Source of the DNA: Gammaproteobacteria bacterium
GTDB taxonomy: Bacteria; Pseudomonadota; Gammaproteobacteria; GCA-001735895
Reading direction: 5' to 3'
DNA: 64,000 nucleotides
Assembly: GCA_029862005.1 (NCBI GenBank)
Contig: JAOTYD010000013.1
Coordinates: 28,424-92,423, forward strand
The position numbers and the translations under genes are program-made. A model generated the notes under the pieces. The model made no database searches and was not told where the DNA came from. It saw only the letters and a list, made by a program, of their open reading frames with translations. Positions 50,978 through 59,956 of the stretch are shown in pieces. The first letter of the stretch is position 1, and every line of letters starts with the position of its first letter.

Positions 50978-51592
50978 ATGGCAAGGCAGAAAACAACATC
51001 TTCTAGTCGACTAGTTTCCATCCCTGCGCGTCATGCTAAGGCAGCCTTTGTTAAAAAAGGCCGTCAAATCAAAGTGATTAATACCCACGGCACGCAGGTA
51101 GTCGATTGCTGGGCCTTGAATCCTGACAATCTCGGTGAGTATATGTCTCTTGAACATTGCCGAGTATCGATTGAACGCGTGTGTCCGCGTAAGGGCGATG
51201 TCATGGTCACCAACCGGCGTAGACCCATTTTGAAAATTCTGGAGGATTCTGCTCCGGGTGCCCATGACACCTTACTTGCGGCATGTGACCGATACCGTTA
51301 CGAGTTACTTGGATGTAAGGAGTATCATCGAAATTGCACCGATAATTTCTGGGAGGCGATGGTTGAGGTGGGCCTGAAACCAATCGAATTACCGTCACCG
51401 TTTAACCTTTGGCAAAACACTCCCGTAGAACTTGATGGCGTCATCAAGCCAAATCCACCGGTAAGCAAAAGGGGCGATTACATCGTAATGCGTGCGGAAA
51501 TGGATCTGGTTATTTGCCTTTCCGCCTGCCCACAAGATATAACCTCGATTTGTGGAAATAAACCACGCAATGCTCACTTTGAAATAATCTAA
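50978..51592 (+). CDS. DUF1989 urea carboxylase-associated family protein
   Basis: A protein of about 204 residues of the DUF1989 family. Signatures include IPARHAKAAFVKKGRQIKVI, THGTQVVDCWALN, EYMSLEHCRVSIERV and the C-terminal LVICLSACPQDITSICGN with conserved cysteines. Members are often encoded with urea carboxylase or amino-acid catabolism genes, but none is near here. ATG 50978 was chosen; ATG 50936 or 50939 add an N-terminus with no family match. It stands alone between repeat copies 4 and 5. Confidence 0.82.
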   Translation: MARQKTTSSSRLVSIPARHAKAAFVKKGRQIKVINTHGTQVVDCWALNPDNLGEYMSLEHCRVSIERVCPRKGDVMVTNRRRPILKILEDSAPGAHDTLLAACDRYRYELLGCKEYHRNCTDNFWEAMVEVGLKPIELPSPFNLWQNTPVELDGVIKPNPPVSKRGDYIVMRAEMDLVICLSACPQDITSICGNKPRNAHFEII

Positions 51593-51698
51593 TCCAGAAT
51601 TTTGGACAGGGTTATCTGGGTCCCCGGGGACAGTTGATAGCCATCCGAGTTGAAAGTCAAAGGAGTCAGTGTCGATTGATCGAATCCACAGTTCTTGG

Positions 51699-51797
51699 CA
51701 GAAGCTGAAATATCGAGTCTCAACGCCTGTTTCCTCCAAAGCTGACGCTGAAAACCGCTCTATCAGTGGTAATCTTCGGCCAGGACTAGACGCTCGT
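51699..51797 (+). repeat. Family C repeat, copy 5 (divergent)
   Basis: Recognisable middle and 3' end: CGCCTGTTTCCTCCAAAG, GACGCTGAAAACC, GTAATCTTCGGCCAGGAC, AGACGCTCG. The 5' end is degraded. Confidence 0.7.
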
Positions 51798-51818
51798 TGC
51801 TTTTATAAAATTCCTGGA

Positions 51819-52388
51819 TCATGATGTTTGACTAACGAGAAAATCGATTGCCTTTTCCGCATTGATACCAAAATCATTGAAGATTACTTCGCGATCAGGA
51901 TTTATCAAGATCATCCATGGTGTGCCTCCCGTGCGATAGTTAACCATGGTCTGAGGATTCCCTTTTTCCGGGCCAGGATCATGACCCATCGGCATCCGGA
52001 GATCATATTGCAACTGAATTTCGCGAACCTTATCGACTGTATTGGTATAGTGCCCTTCGAACACCGTCTGTATTCCGGCGAAAGCAATTTTAGGATTGCC
52101 CTCTAGCGCATCAGATATTTGTTTGAGTGCTGGAAATCCATGTGAGTGACATCCAGGGCACCAGCTCTGAAAGCATTTCAGGAACACCCACTTTCCTTCA
52201 TGGCCGGCTATTTTAAACGTTGTAGGATCGCCATTTTCATCAATCCAGTAGTCGACATGCAGTTCGGGTGCGATTTGCCCCTTAATCCCATAATTCGAAG
52301 CTGCAGCCATAACGAAATTTGACCGGGATAGCATCATTGAACCAAAAGCAATCGCTCCTGATTTTAAAACACTGCGCCGGGTTATCAT
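51819..52388 (-). CDS. Tat-exported thioredoxin-like protein
   Basis: A protein of about 189 residues starting MITRRSVLKSGAIAFGS, a twin-arginine signal, followed by a redoxin domain with WCPGCHSHGF (CxxC active site at about residue 81-84), preceded by VFLKCFQSWCPG. GTPWMILINPDREV is the cis-Pro region. Export through Tat suggests folding in the cytoplasm or a cofactor. ATG 52388 has GGCGAG at good spacing; a longer frame back to 52481 puts the Tat signal in an odd place. Partners are not evident, but a decayed rhodanese gene lies nearby. Confidence 0.82.
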   Translation of the reverse strand: MITRRSVLKSGAIAFGSMMLSRSNFVMAAASNYGIKGQIAPELHVDYWIDENGDPTTFKIAGHEGKWVFLKCFQSWCPGCHSHGFPALKQISDALEGNPKIAFAGIQTVFEGHYTNTVDKVREIQLQYDLRMPMGHDPGPEKGNPQTMVNYRTGGTPWMILINPDREVIFNDFGINAEKAIDFLVSQTS

Positions 52389-52736
52389 GTCTGTAAACTC
52401 GCCTTTGTTCAGTCTTAGGAATGATGACAACGGGATTTGACGAATAGTTTCACGTTTTAAACCAAATCTGATTCTGGTCATACTCTACTATTTCTCGAGC
52501 AGGACCAAATTATTTTCTCGATAGCGGACACTGGAATCTGCTAGAAGTCGGTCGTCTATTTCCTCGTTACTCGCATGATTGGCATAGGATGTCCATTATT
52601 TGAAAGATCGACTACACCCCTTTCGCGATATATATATATTTGCTGCAATTGACAATACCCTTGGTCTGGAAATACTGCCCGGTAGCTGCGAATCCAACGA
52701 TCTAGGCTGATTAAGATTTACAACCCGGAGTTCTTT
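52389..52736. other. Gap, no gene seen
   Basis: AT-rich with a short TA dinucleotide run (TATATATATAT near 52629). No promoter or hairpin stands out. Confidence 0.5.
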
Positions 52737-52968
52737 ATGCATTCTAATATCAGAAAATATTTACTTTGCTTCTGCCTGATTTTTAATACCTGAAAAAACT
52801 GTCCAGCCGGATGAGGAATTTGCGGTGATCTGTCGAACGGGGAACCGTACTGCGAGATTGTCCAATTGGTTGGAGACGAAGGGAGGGTACAAAAATGTCT
52901 AAAACGTCCAGGATGGAATCACGTCCTGGATAGCGGAAGGTCGTTCAATCAGCAAACCTGATACCTGA
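52737..52968 (+). pseudogene. Decayed exported rhodanese-domain gene
   Basis: ATG 52737, with GGAG upstream, encodes a signal-like start (MHSNIRKYLLCFCLIFNT) and meets TGA at 52791. In another frame from 52813 follows the C-terminal half of a rhodanese domain, EEFAVICRTGNRTARLSNWL, with the active-site loop CRTGNR. TAA 52900 then interrupts it, and NVQDGITSWIAEGRSI continues to TGA 52966. The middle of the domain is missing. The similarity is clear; this is a pseudogene by deletion and stop. Confidence 0.72.
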
Positions 52969-52986
52969 GGCCTGTTAAAATGAAAG

Positions 52987-53066
52987 ATTCGAGGGTCTGT
53001 TTTCTCCAGAAGAGGTCCTCATAAAATCCAGGTGGGATGCGATCTTAGGCCAGAAACAGACGTTTA
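52987..53066 (+). repeat. Family C repeat, copy 6 (5'-truncated)
   Basis: GAGGGTCTGTTTTCTCC, GTCCTCATAAAATCC, ATCTTAGGCCAGAAACAGAC. The GGGTCG end is absent. Confidence 0.75.
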
Positions 53067-53250
53067 CGATATCTTCACGACTATTTAGAAAAAAAAGAAT
53101 ACCTCGTCAATTTGCCAAAATAGATCGGTCTGGCCTGATTTATATATTTTGTGCTTCTATCCCCTTAAGACAAGGTTACCTAATAATAGGGATATGTATC
53201 AGGCGAGCTGGTGTGTATAGAATCCAGATGTTTTTTGATAGGGGAGTATT

Positions 53251-53484
53251 ATGTCTGATCAAATAGCCGATATCACAATGCATATCGATGAAAACACCAG
53301 TCATGAAGATCGAGAAAAGTTACGCGATAAATTATTTGGTTTGGATGGTGTAATGGCCGCAGATTGCCAGGACGAAAAACCACATCTGTTGGTAATTGCA
53401 TATGATCCAAATGTTGTCAATTCTTTAGCTTTCGTTAAGACAGCAAAAGAACAAGGACTACACGCCGAACTAATTGGCCTTTAG
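53251..53484 (+). CDS. Small HMA-like ferredoxin-fold protein, 77 residues
   Basis: A small soluble protein with a strong ribosome site (GGGGAG before ATG 53251). IADITMHIDENTSHEDREKL, VMAADCQDEKPHLLVIAYDP and SLAFVKTAKEQGLHAELIGL follow the beta-alpha-beta-beta-alpha-beta pattern of heavy-metal-associated domains, but the CxxC metal site is missing; one Cys is present. It may bind another ligand. It stands alone between a decayed rhodanese gene and two MBL genes. Confidence 0.7.
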   Translation: MSDQIADITMHIDENTSHEDREKLRDKLFGLDGVMAADCQDEKPHLLVIAYDPNVVNSLAFVKTAKEQGLHAELIGL

Positions 53485-53585
53485 ATCGAGTAATTGAGGG
53501 CTTAGTTAAGAGCAAATGTGATCAGGTTTTTCCATCGACCTCGATCACTTGACTATCTGGTTTCAAAACCAATAAAATTCCGCTT

Positions 53586-53694
53586 CGGTTTGGTTATTGC
53601 CGCTGACATATAGAATTTGAGCGTCTGTTCTCTCGTAAGCAGGCGCTGATAAAACCCTGGTGGGAGGCAATCTTCGGCCAGTAACAGACCCCGC
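53586..53694 (+). repeat. Family C repeat, copy 7
   Basis: GGTTATTGCCGCTGA, GAGCGTCTGTTCTCTCG, AAGCAGGCGCTGATAAAAC, GGAGGCAATCTTCGGCCAG, AACAGACC. Only about 245 bases separate it from the next gene, and 53695-53939 shows nothing else. Confidence 0.83.
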
Positions 53695-53939
53695 AGCAAA
53701 GCCGCATTAAGTATGTTGACCGGCCACCGATAAGTTAGACGGCATAGCCCCACAGGAAAGGCTCTATTCCTTGAATATATTGGGGTTTTCAGGTGGGTTT
53801 CGGTGGTAAGGGGCCAAATGCCTGATCCCCTTTCGAAATAGTCGATCTCGGTTCGAAGTTTGTCGACTCCCCCCAACGTGAGTATTCCGTTTTCACAAAG
53901 CCTTGCCGAAAATGGCGGTAATTCCGTGGAGGGCATTTC

Positions 53940-54887
53940 TTGAAAACCTTTTTGATCTTGCTGTTGATGCTGCTTTCACAATTTTGCGCGGCGACCGAGT
54001 ATTCGCCTGCGACTGTGGAGATGCAGCTCCAGGCTTTGTCTCCCGATGTCTATTATGTTCAAGGCAAGGCGAGAGTGGCAACCGATAACCAGGGCTTCAT
54101 TTCAAATGCCGGATTTATCATCACCAGTGACGGCGTTATCGTTTTCGATGCCCTCGGTACACCCTCGCTTGCGCACATGCTGCTGGGGCTGATCCGTACC
54201 AAAACAGATCAACCCATTAAACGCGTTTACGCCAGCCACTATCACGCCGATCACATCTACGGATTGCAAGTGCTCAAGGAAGCCGGAGCGGTCATCTATG
54301 CGCCCAAGGGCGCAAACGATTACCTCGAATCGGAGACCGCAGCAGAAAGGCTCGACGAACGGCGCTTTTCGCTCGAGCCCTGGGTCGACGAAAACACCAT
54401 CCTGGTGCCACCGGATGTAATTATCGAATCATCCTCCAGCTTTACTATTGGCGGCAAGCGCATCACCATTAATTATCAGGGCAAGGCGCATTCGGACGGC
54501 GATCTGATCTTGCTGGTAGAGCCCGACAACGTGTTATTTTCGGGCGATCTGATTTTTGAGGAGCGCATTCCTTTTATTGGTAATGGCGACACCGCCCACT
54601 GGCTGCAGACACTCGAAAAACTCGAGACTGGCGGCTTGCACGCGTTGGTGCCGGGTCATGGCCCGGCCTCCTTCGACCCGGCCGCAACGCTCAGTCTGAC
54701 GCGTCGCTATCTACAATTCATGCGCGATACTTTCACCGCCGGCGTCGAAGACTTGATGAGCTTCGACGAAATTTATGCGCAAACCGACTGGTCGCAATTC
54801 GAGCACCTGCCGACGTTTTCCGACGGCAATCGCATCAACGCCTACCAGGTATTCCTGTCGTTGGAACAAGAGCTTTTGAATCAATAA
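53940..54887 (+). CDS. Exported MBL-fold hydrolase
   Basis: A 315-residue exported metallo-beta-lactamase-fold protein. TTG 53940 is preceded by GGAGGG at 6 bases and starts a signal peptide (TFLILLLMLLSQFCAA). Zinc ligands are in ASHYHADHIYG (His100, His102, Asp104, His105), GKAHSDGD, LFSGDLIFE and VPGHGPAS. It resembles the SoxH-like or quinoprotein-relay MBL proteins of bacteria. It is followed after 13 bases by the rhodanese-MBL gene, so the two are an operon. Confidence 0.88.
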   Translation: MKTFLILLLMLLSQFCAATEYSPATVEMQLQALSPDVYYVQGKARVATDNQGFISNAGFIITSDGVIVFDALGTPSLAHMLLGLIRTKTDQPIKRVYASHYHADHIYGLQVLKEAGAVIYAPKGANDYLESETAAERLDERRFSLEPWVDENTILVPPDVIIESSSSFTIGGKRITINYQGKAHSDGDLILLVEPDNVLFSGDLIFEERIPFIGNGDTAHWLQTLEKLETGGLHALVPGHGPASFDPAATLSLTRRYLQFMRDTFTAGVEDLMSFDEIYAQTDWSQFEHLPTFSDGNRINAYQVFLSLEQELLNQ

Positions 54888-54900
54888 TTAAGAGTTGCAG

Positions 54901-56229
54901 ATGAATATACGATACCTCTATACCGCACTCGTCAGCTCCCTGTTTCTGGCGCCGATGACCGGCAGCACGCAGGAAACCCGCCCGCTGGTTGGACTTGAGT
55001 ATCTTGATCAGGTCAATCAACGAATACACAATATCGACACCGCGGAACTCGAAATCCTGATTGCTGAGGAGCCTGAGCTCGTGGTGATCGACGTACGCCA
55101 CGAAAGCGAGGTCAATGCGCGCGGCGGCATGATTGACGCCCGCCGTGAGATCATCTTGCCGCGCGGCTGGCTGGAGTTCCGCATGCCCAATGAAGTGCCC
55201 GACAAGGATACGCCGATCGTGGTTTATTGCGGTATCAACCAGCGCAGCCCGCTGGCCGCGGAAACCCTGGAAAAAATGGGTTACTCCAACGTTAAGAATT
55301 ACGCGCCCGGATTTTTTGAATGGCGTGACGCGGGCAAGCCGGTCAAATTTACCGACCGCGCGCTGGACTCGATGCTGTTTCGCAAACCCGAACGGGTCGT
55401 TGATGGCGTCTGGTCGGCGATCGGCGCGACTTCGCCCGGCAGTTACGCTAACTCGGGACACAACAATAACCTGTCGTTCGTCATTGGTGCATCCGGCGTG
55501 CTCGTGTTCAACGCCGGCGATAATTATCTGCTGGCCCGAGCGCTACATGACGAAATCCGTAAAATCACGGCGCTGCCGGTAAAGGCAGTCGTGCTCGAAA
55601 ACGGCCAGGGGCACGCAATGCTCGGCAGCAGCTACTGGCAGGAGCAGGGGGTGCCGGTCATTGCCCACGTCGATACTGCCCGGGAAATTGAATTACACGG
55701 CGTGGAAGTGCTGCAGCGAATGCAACTGCGCAACGGGGAAAAGGCTCGCCATACACGGCTGGCGATGCCGGATCAAACGTTCGATAAAGAACTTGTCGTC
55801 GATCTCGGTGGACTCGAGGTCAGGCTATTGTACCTCGGCCCCGCGCATAGCCCGGGAGATGTTGTTGCCTGGATTCCAGCCAAGTTTCTCGTCATTTCCG
55901 GCGACATGGCATTTCACCAACGTCTGCTACCGATTTTCGACCATACCGATACTGCAGCATGGATCGAAACTTGGGAAAGATTCGCCGCACTCGGCGCAAA
56001 ACAAGTCATTCCCGGCCACGGCGAACCAACGGATATGACCGAGGTCACTCGCTTTACCCGGGATTACCTGGTTTATTTGCGTGAAAAGATAGCCGAAGTC
56101 ATTGACGAAGGTGGAGACCTTCAACAAGCATACAATGTCGATCAGTCCCCCTATGCGCACCTCGACACATTTTACGAGCTCGCCATACCCAATGCCGACC
56201 GCGTTTTTCGCGCGATGGAATTCGAATAA
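54901..56229 (+). CDS. Exported rhodanese-MBL fusion protein
   Basis: A 442-residue exported protein. A signal peptide (residues 1-23) leads to a rhodanese domain (about 40-135) with VVIDVRHESEV and active Cys110 in VVYCGINQRSP, then an MBL domain (about 150-440). The MBL first zinc motif is degenerate: ENGQGHAMLGSSYW stands where HxHxDH is expected. The later motifs GPAHSPGDVVAW, ISGDMAFHQ and IPGHGEP are kept. So sulfur transfer is likely intact while hydrolysis may be altered. AAGAG precedes ATG 54901. Confidence 0.86.
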   Translation: MNIRYLYTALVSSLFLAPMTGSTQETRPLVGLEYLDQVNQRIHNIDTAELEILIAEEPELVVIDVRHESEVNARGGMIDARREIILPRGWLEFRMPNEVPDKDTPIVVYCGINQRSPLAAETLEKMGYSNVKNYAPGFFEWRDAGKPVKFTDRALDSMLFRKPERVVDGVWSAIGATSPGSYANSGHNNNLSFVIGASGVLVFNAGDNYLLARALHDEIRKITALPVKAVVLENGQGHAMLGSSYWQEQGVPVIAHVDTAREIELHGVEVLQRMQLRNGEKARHTRLAMPDQTFDKELVVDLGGLEVRLLYLGPAHSPGDVVAWIPAKFLVISGDMAFHQRLLPIFDHTDTAAWIETWERFAALGAKQVIPGHGEPTDMTEVTRFTRDYLVYLREKIAEVIDEGGDLQQAYNVDQSPYAHLDTFYELAIPNADRVFRAMEFE

Positions 56230-56398
56230 TCCTGCCTATTTTTCTTTTTTCGGTGAGGTCCGGGATAGTAGGCCGCGATGTGCGGGTTAATATGATCTAT
56301 TTTCGAATTTTCTATTTTCCGATACTGGTCTTCAACCTGCTCCAGCAGAATACAAATGTCGAATCCGATTTTAGCGGGCAACTCGACGAGAGTCGCCT

Positions 56399-56506
56399 TG
56401 GGTTGTAAATCTCCGCTGGTTTTTGGATTTTGAGTGGCTGCTTTCTCCGACGGAGACCCTCATATAACACTGGCGGGAGGCAATCTTCGGCCAGAGGCAG
56501 ACACAC
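56399..56506 (+). repeat. Family C repeat, copy 8
   Basis: GGGTTGTAAATCTCCGCTG, GAGTGGCTGCTTTCTCC, GAGACCCTCATATAACAC, GGGAGGCAATCTTCGGCCAG, GGCAGACACA. Lies in the 369-base gap after the rhodanese-MBL gene; nothing else is supported there. Confidence 0.83.
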
Positions 56507-56598
56507 CACTAGTGCAATTGAAGATCCCGGTTGCCAAATTGTTTTTAGTTGATTCATGTCAGCAAGACCTCGGTTAGGGGATTTAGTCTGGCATCTAA

Positions 56599-57168
56599 AT
56601 GAAAGGATTTTTATTTGTAGTTTTATTTCTACCTGCTGCAGCTAACGCAGATATTTATTTTGAATTGTCAGCTGAGCAAGGTGGTGAAACCTATGCATCC
56701 GCCGAGCGGAGCGGGTATTACTATGGGGCATTTACTACTGAAGATGAGGTCAATCTTGGTGGAGGTTTAAAACTTGCCCTTGGGATCGAAAATGCCTTTG
56801 GCGAAGACAAAGACAGAACATTGTCATTTTCGCTGGGATTCATACGGCGTCGATTGGACGCGAGTAATGGTGATGCTGATTTCGATGTCATCACTTTCGA
56901 TTCAATTTACTGCTGGCTCTTTGAAAAACACCAGTTCGGTGCTGGAGCGAGTTACCACATTGGCCCGGAATACAAATCGGATATTGATGGTTTTGCGCCA
57001 GTTAAGATCGAGTTTGATGATGCCATCGGTTTAATTTTACAATACCGCTACGAATTAACGCCTGGCTTTTATTTCGGTATCAGGCTAACCGAAATGGACT
57101 ATGAAACAGACGAGATAAGTGATGACGCCACCAGTATTGGGTTATTTTTTGCCTATTCGCCTGATTAG
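56599..57168 (+). CDS. Predicted outer membrane beta-barrel protein, 189 residues
   Basis: A signal peptide (GFLFVVLFLPAAANA) is followed by alternating strands such as LSFSLGFIRRRLDASNG and FGAGASYHIGPEYKSD. The end YFGIRLTEMDYETDE...FFAYSP is strand-like but lacks a terminal aromatic after SPD. The pattern is like small barrel proteins of unknown role and faintly like the protein at 3234-3809. No neighbours suggest function. Confidence 0.65.
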   Translation: MKGFLFVVLFLPAAANADIYFELSAEQGGETYASAERSGYYYGAFTTEDEVNLGGGLKLALGIENAFGEDKDRTLSFSLGFIRRRLDASNGDADFDVITFDSIYCWLFEKHQFGAGASYHIGPEYKSDIDGFAPVKIEFDDAIGLILQYRYELTPGFYFGIRLTEMDYETDEISDDATSIGLFFAYSPD

Positions 57169-57174
57169 CATGGA

Positions 57175-57251
57175 TGAAGGCCTACTTTCTCGTAAGCAGA
57201 TCCTCATAAAGCTTTGGTAGGAGGCAATCTTCGGCCAGTTACGGTCATTTA
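57175..57251 (+). repeat. Family C repeat, copy 9 (5'-truncated)
   Basis: CTACTTTCTCGTAAGCAGA, CCTCATAAAGC, GAGGCAATCTTCGGCCAG, TACGGTCATTTA; abuts the end of the barrel gene. Confidence 0.78.
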
Positions 57252-57350
57252 TTCAATTCTTAATCAACGCTGAAAAAGATTGAGTGACTTTCCCCGCAAA
57301 TAACAATATTACTTCCTGCCCCACGACATTCTCTACAAACAGGCAGGCAA

Positions 57351-57380
57351 AAAAAGCAGGCCGTAAAGGACCTGCTTTTT
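57351..57380 (-). terminator. Rho-independent terminator of the fasciclin gene (possibly bidirectional)
   Basis: AAAAAGCAGG / CCTGCTTTTT form a perfect 10-base stem with a 10-base loop; on the minus strand it is followed by a T-run (57350-57345). Confidence 0.85.
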
Positions 57381-57406
57381 GGTTTTAGCGATGTAATTGA
57401 TCACTA

Positions 57407-58810
57407 TTAGTCGAGTGTAATAACCGCATCGATCACATGAATGATACCGTTGGTTGCGACGATATCGAAGGTCGTGACCTGCGCTCCATCAACCGTGAAT
57501 TGACCGGAGTCGATTTCGAATTCGACCGTTTCGCCATCAGGATTGAGTGTCATAACTTCGGCTCCGTTGAGGGTAAAGGCGGTCACTGAATCGACAGACC
57601 CGGAAACGACATGCTTCAGCAGAATCTTTGACAGATCCGGTGATGCCAGCAGATCTGCAGCACTTATTCCCAGATGATGCAGCAGTGCTGTGAAGGCCGC
57701 ATCTGTCGGAGCAAAAACAGTGAAGTCACCTGAAGCATCGTTCAGTGTGGCATCGAGACCAGCAGCCTGAAGCGCCAGAACCAGGGTTGTAAAGTTTCCG
57801 CTCGCCTGTGCGATTTGGGTAATCGTCTGGGTCGGAGCAGCGGCATCAGCCGGTGGCGTCAATACGGTATCGATAACGTGAATGATACCGTTGCTGGCAT
57901 CGACATTCAGTGCGCTGATTTTGGATAAGTTGGCAAACAGGTCAGTACCGCTCAATGACAGCGCCATATTATCAGTATTTCCCATTTCCACGGTGTTGCC
58001 AGCTATCGCGGTTGCCGCGGCGGCATTCACTTCCGCACCCGATATTACATGGTACAGCAGAATGTCAGCCAGATCTGGCGAAGCCAACAAGTCATTAGCA
58101 GTGATTCCCGCATCTGTCAGAAAGGTGTAGAATGCCGCGTCGGTCGGGGCAAACACGGTAAATTTTCCGGCCGCATCGGCGAGCACCGTATCCAGGTTAG
58201 CTGTTTGCAGCGCGAGCACCAGAGTGTCAAAGCTACCATTCGCGGCTGCAACGGCAGCAATCGTGCCTGAAGCCGGATCGTCCACGGTTGGCAACAAAAC
58301 TGCGTCAATCACGTGGATCACGCCGTTGTTTGCGTCAATGTCAGGCGTTTCTACCCGGGACGCATTGATGAACAGATCCATGCCCTGCAGGGAGACGCCA
58401 ATGTCATCCGTGTTCGCCGTGGTCACAGTGGTTCCAGCGGCGGCGACTGCTGCGGAGGAATCAATCTCTGCATCCGCCACGACATGGTAAAGCAGGATGT
58501 CAGCAAGATTTGGCGATGCTAACAAGTCGGCAGCGGTTATCCCCAAATCAGCCAATGCGGCTGTGAACGCTGCGTCCGTTGGAGCAAAAACGGTGAAGTC
58601 TCGTGTTTCGTCAGCCAGGACGGCGTCCAGGCCAGATGCTTTCAGAGCAGCAACTAGCGTTGTAAATGAACCGTTAGCCTCAGCAACTTCCACGATGTTA
58701 CCCGGGTCAATTGCGCGCAGGTCATTATTATCGTCGTCGTCGCTGGTGCTGCACGCGACCAGCGTGGTTGCGAGCAACGCAACTGTCAGGGATTTGTAGA
58801 TGGCTTTCAT
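57407..58810 (-). CDS. Lipoprotein with three fasciclin (FAS1) domains
   Basis: A protein of about 467 residues: ATG 58810, signal peptide and lipobox LVACS, a short Asp-rich spacer, then three FAS1 domains of about 135 residues. Each shows the H1 region FTVFAPTDAAF and the H2 region NGVIHVIDAVL. FAS1 domains mediate adhesion. It is probably a surface adhesin and, with the 42423 lipoprotein, adds to an adhesive surface set. A terminator follows the stop. Confidence 0.92.
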   Translation of the reverse strand: MKAIYKSLTVALLATTLVACSTSDDDDNNDLRAIDPGNIVEVAEANGSFTTLVAALKASGLDAVLADETRDFTVFAPTDAAFTAALADLGITAADLLASPNLADILLYHVVADAEIDSSAAVAAAGTTVTTANTDDIGVSLQGMDLFINASRVETPDIDANNGVIHVIDAVLLPTVDDPASGTIAAVAAANGSFDTLVLALQTANLDTVLADAAGKFTVFAPTDAAFYTFLTDAGITANDLLASPDLADILLYHVISGAEVNAAAATAIAGNTVEMGNTDNMALSLSGTDLFANLSKISALNVDASNGIIHVIDTVLTPPADAAAPTQTITQIAQASGNFTTLVLALQAAGLDATLNDASGDFTVFAPTDAAFTALLHHLGISAADLLASPDLSKILLKHVVSGSVDSVTAFTLNGAEVMTLNPDGETVEFEIDSGQFTVDGAQVTTFDIVATNGIIHVIDAVITLD

Positions 58811-58913
58811 AGTGTTCTCCGGTGGTGTTAAAGTGAATCGATACGCAAGCAAACTAGAAATGGATTCACATGACCAAAAAAGAACTGCTCAGCCTGGTCT
58901 TAGTGGCTGGAAA

Positions 58914-59023
58914 GGGTTGTTAGCCGAAGCTGAAATTTTAGTTTTGAGTGTCTGCTTTCTCGTTAGCTGACGCTCAAAACTAAGAGTTCAGTGACTCCCG
59001 ATTATAAGGAGCCGACACTCAGA
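58914..59023 (+). repeat. Family C repeat, copy 10 (divergent)
   Basis: GGGTTGTTAGCCG, GAGTGTCTGCTTTCTCG, TAGCTGACGCTCAAAAC, then a diverged 3' half ending GCCGACACTCAGA. The terminal GAGTGTC/GACACTC pairing is kept. It lies in the 304-base gap between the divergent fasciclin and USP genes. Confidence 0.75.
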
Positions 59024-59114
59024 AATTATTCTTCTCTTTCAAAGAGAGCTGCTGTAATGCTAGCATTCCGGTTTCAATAGCAGCTATTTCAGTAGCAAAT
59101 TTGGAGATTAATCC

Positions 59115-59636
59115 GTGATAAAAAACATAGTCCTTGCAATCGATGGCTCCGATCCCGCGAAACATGCCCAGGATGTGGCTATAGATATGGCTTCCAGGTA
59201 CGAAGCCAGTCTAACTCTCGTTCATGTTCTGACCCATGATCATCCCCCTAGCGAATTTTCTCGCATGGCTGAAGTGGAGAACCTGCTTGACCCCAAACGG
59301 CCAGAGGTACGTAGCAAGGAAGATACATACAAGTCTATTGCTCGGTTCCTTGGAAGTGTAAACGACGAAAAGGAAGCCAGGGTAATTGTTTTAATCGGAG
59401 AGGAATTGCTAAAAAATGCATCAAAAAGTGCCAGCCAGGCCGGTGTGGCAAATGTTACGACGGAAATCCGCGACGGGGACTTTGCAAATTGTATTCTTGA
59501 TGTTGCCAAAAAAGTGGATGCCGACATAATTGTTATGGGAAGGCGGGGGCTTAGTAATCTAAAAGGCTTCGTAACTGGCAGTGTTTCACACAAGGTTTCT
59601 CAACGCGCGGAATGTTCAGTACTTACTGTAAAGTAA
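59115..59636 (+). CDS. Universal stress protein (UspA family)
   Basis: A 173-residue single-domain USP. IVLAIDGSDPAKHAQDVAI at the N-terminus and the ATP-binding tail MGRRGLSNLKGFVTGSVSH (Gx2Gx9GS) are intact, so nucleotide binding is likely. The start is GTG 59115 with GGAG upstream. It is longer than minimal UspA by a central insertion (FSRMAEVENLLDPKRPEVRS). It stands alone. Confidence 0.9.
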   Translation: MIKNIVLAIDGSDPAKHAQDVAIDMASRYEASLTLVHVLTHDHPPSEFSRMAEVENLLDPKRPEVRSKEDTYKSIARFLGSVNDEKEARVIVLIGEELLKNASKSASQAGVANVTTEIRDGDFANCILDVAKKVDADIIVMGRRGLSNLKGFVTGSVSHKVSQRAECSVLTVK

Positions 59637-59730
59637 AAGGGTTAGGGTTTAATCCGGTTGAAGCAATATGAATGACAGCTACCTGTCAGCTAATACCAGT
59701 ATCGTTGAGAACGGGTGTAAGTATCTATAT

Positions 59731-59840
59731 TGGGTCGGTTATCGCCGCTGATGCATCGAGATTGAGCGGCAGCTTTCTCAATAGCAGACCCTCGGCGAAC
59801 CGAACCAGGGGGCAATCTTCGGCCAGGAACAGACCCTCAG
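59731..59840 (+). repeat. Family C repeat, copy 11
   Basis: GGGTCGGTTATCGCCGCTGA, GAGCGGCAGCTTTCTC, AGCAGACCCTCGGCGAACC, GGGGCAATCTTCGGCCAG, GGAACAGACCCTCAG. Confidence 0.84.
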
Positions 59841-59956
59841 TGGCTTGCTAAAGAAAGCTATGGTTTTTTGGGCTCGAGGTTGGCTAATAGGGGGTCGTCC
59901 GCCTTATTTTGATTTATAAATATGGTTTAATCCCTATTCACTGATTTTATACGCAA

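Noticed and set aside
53553..53936. 127-codon minus-strand frame upstream of the MBL gene
   Set aside because: Mostly runs through repeat copy 7; translated repeat sequence such as RGLLLAEDCLPPGF recurs at other copies, so it is a repeat shadow.
54835..55461. 208-codon frame on the minus strand across the MBL/rhodanese-MBL junction
   Set aside because: Covers two well-supported genes on the other strand; no recognisable motif.
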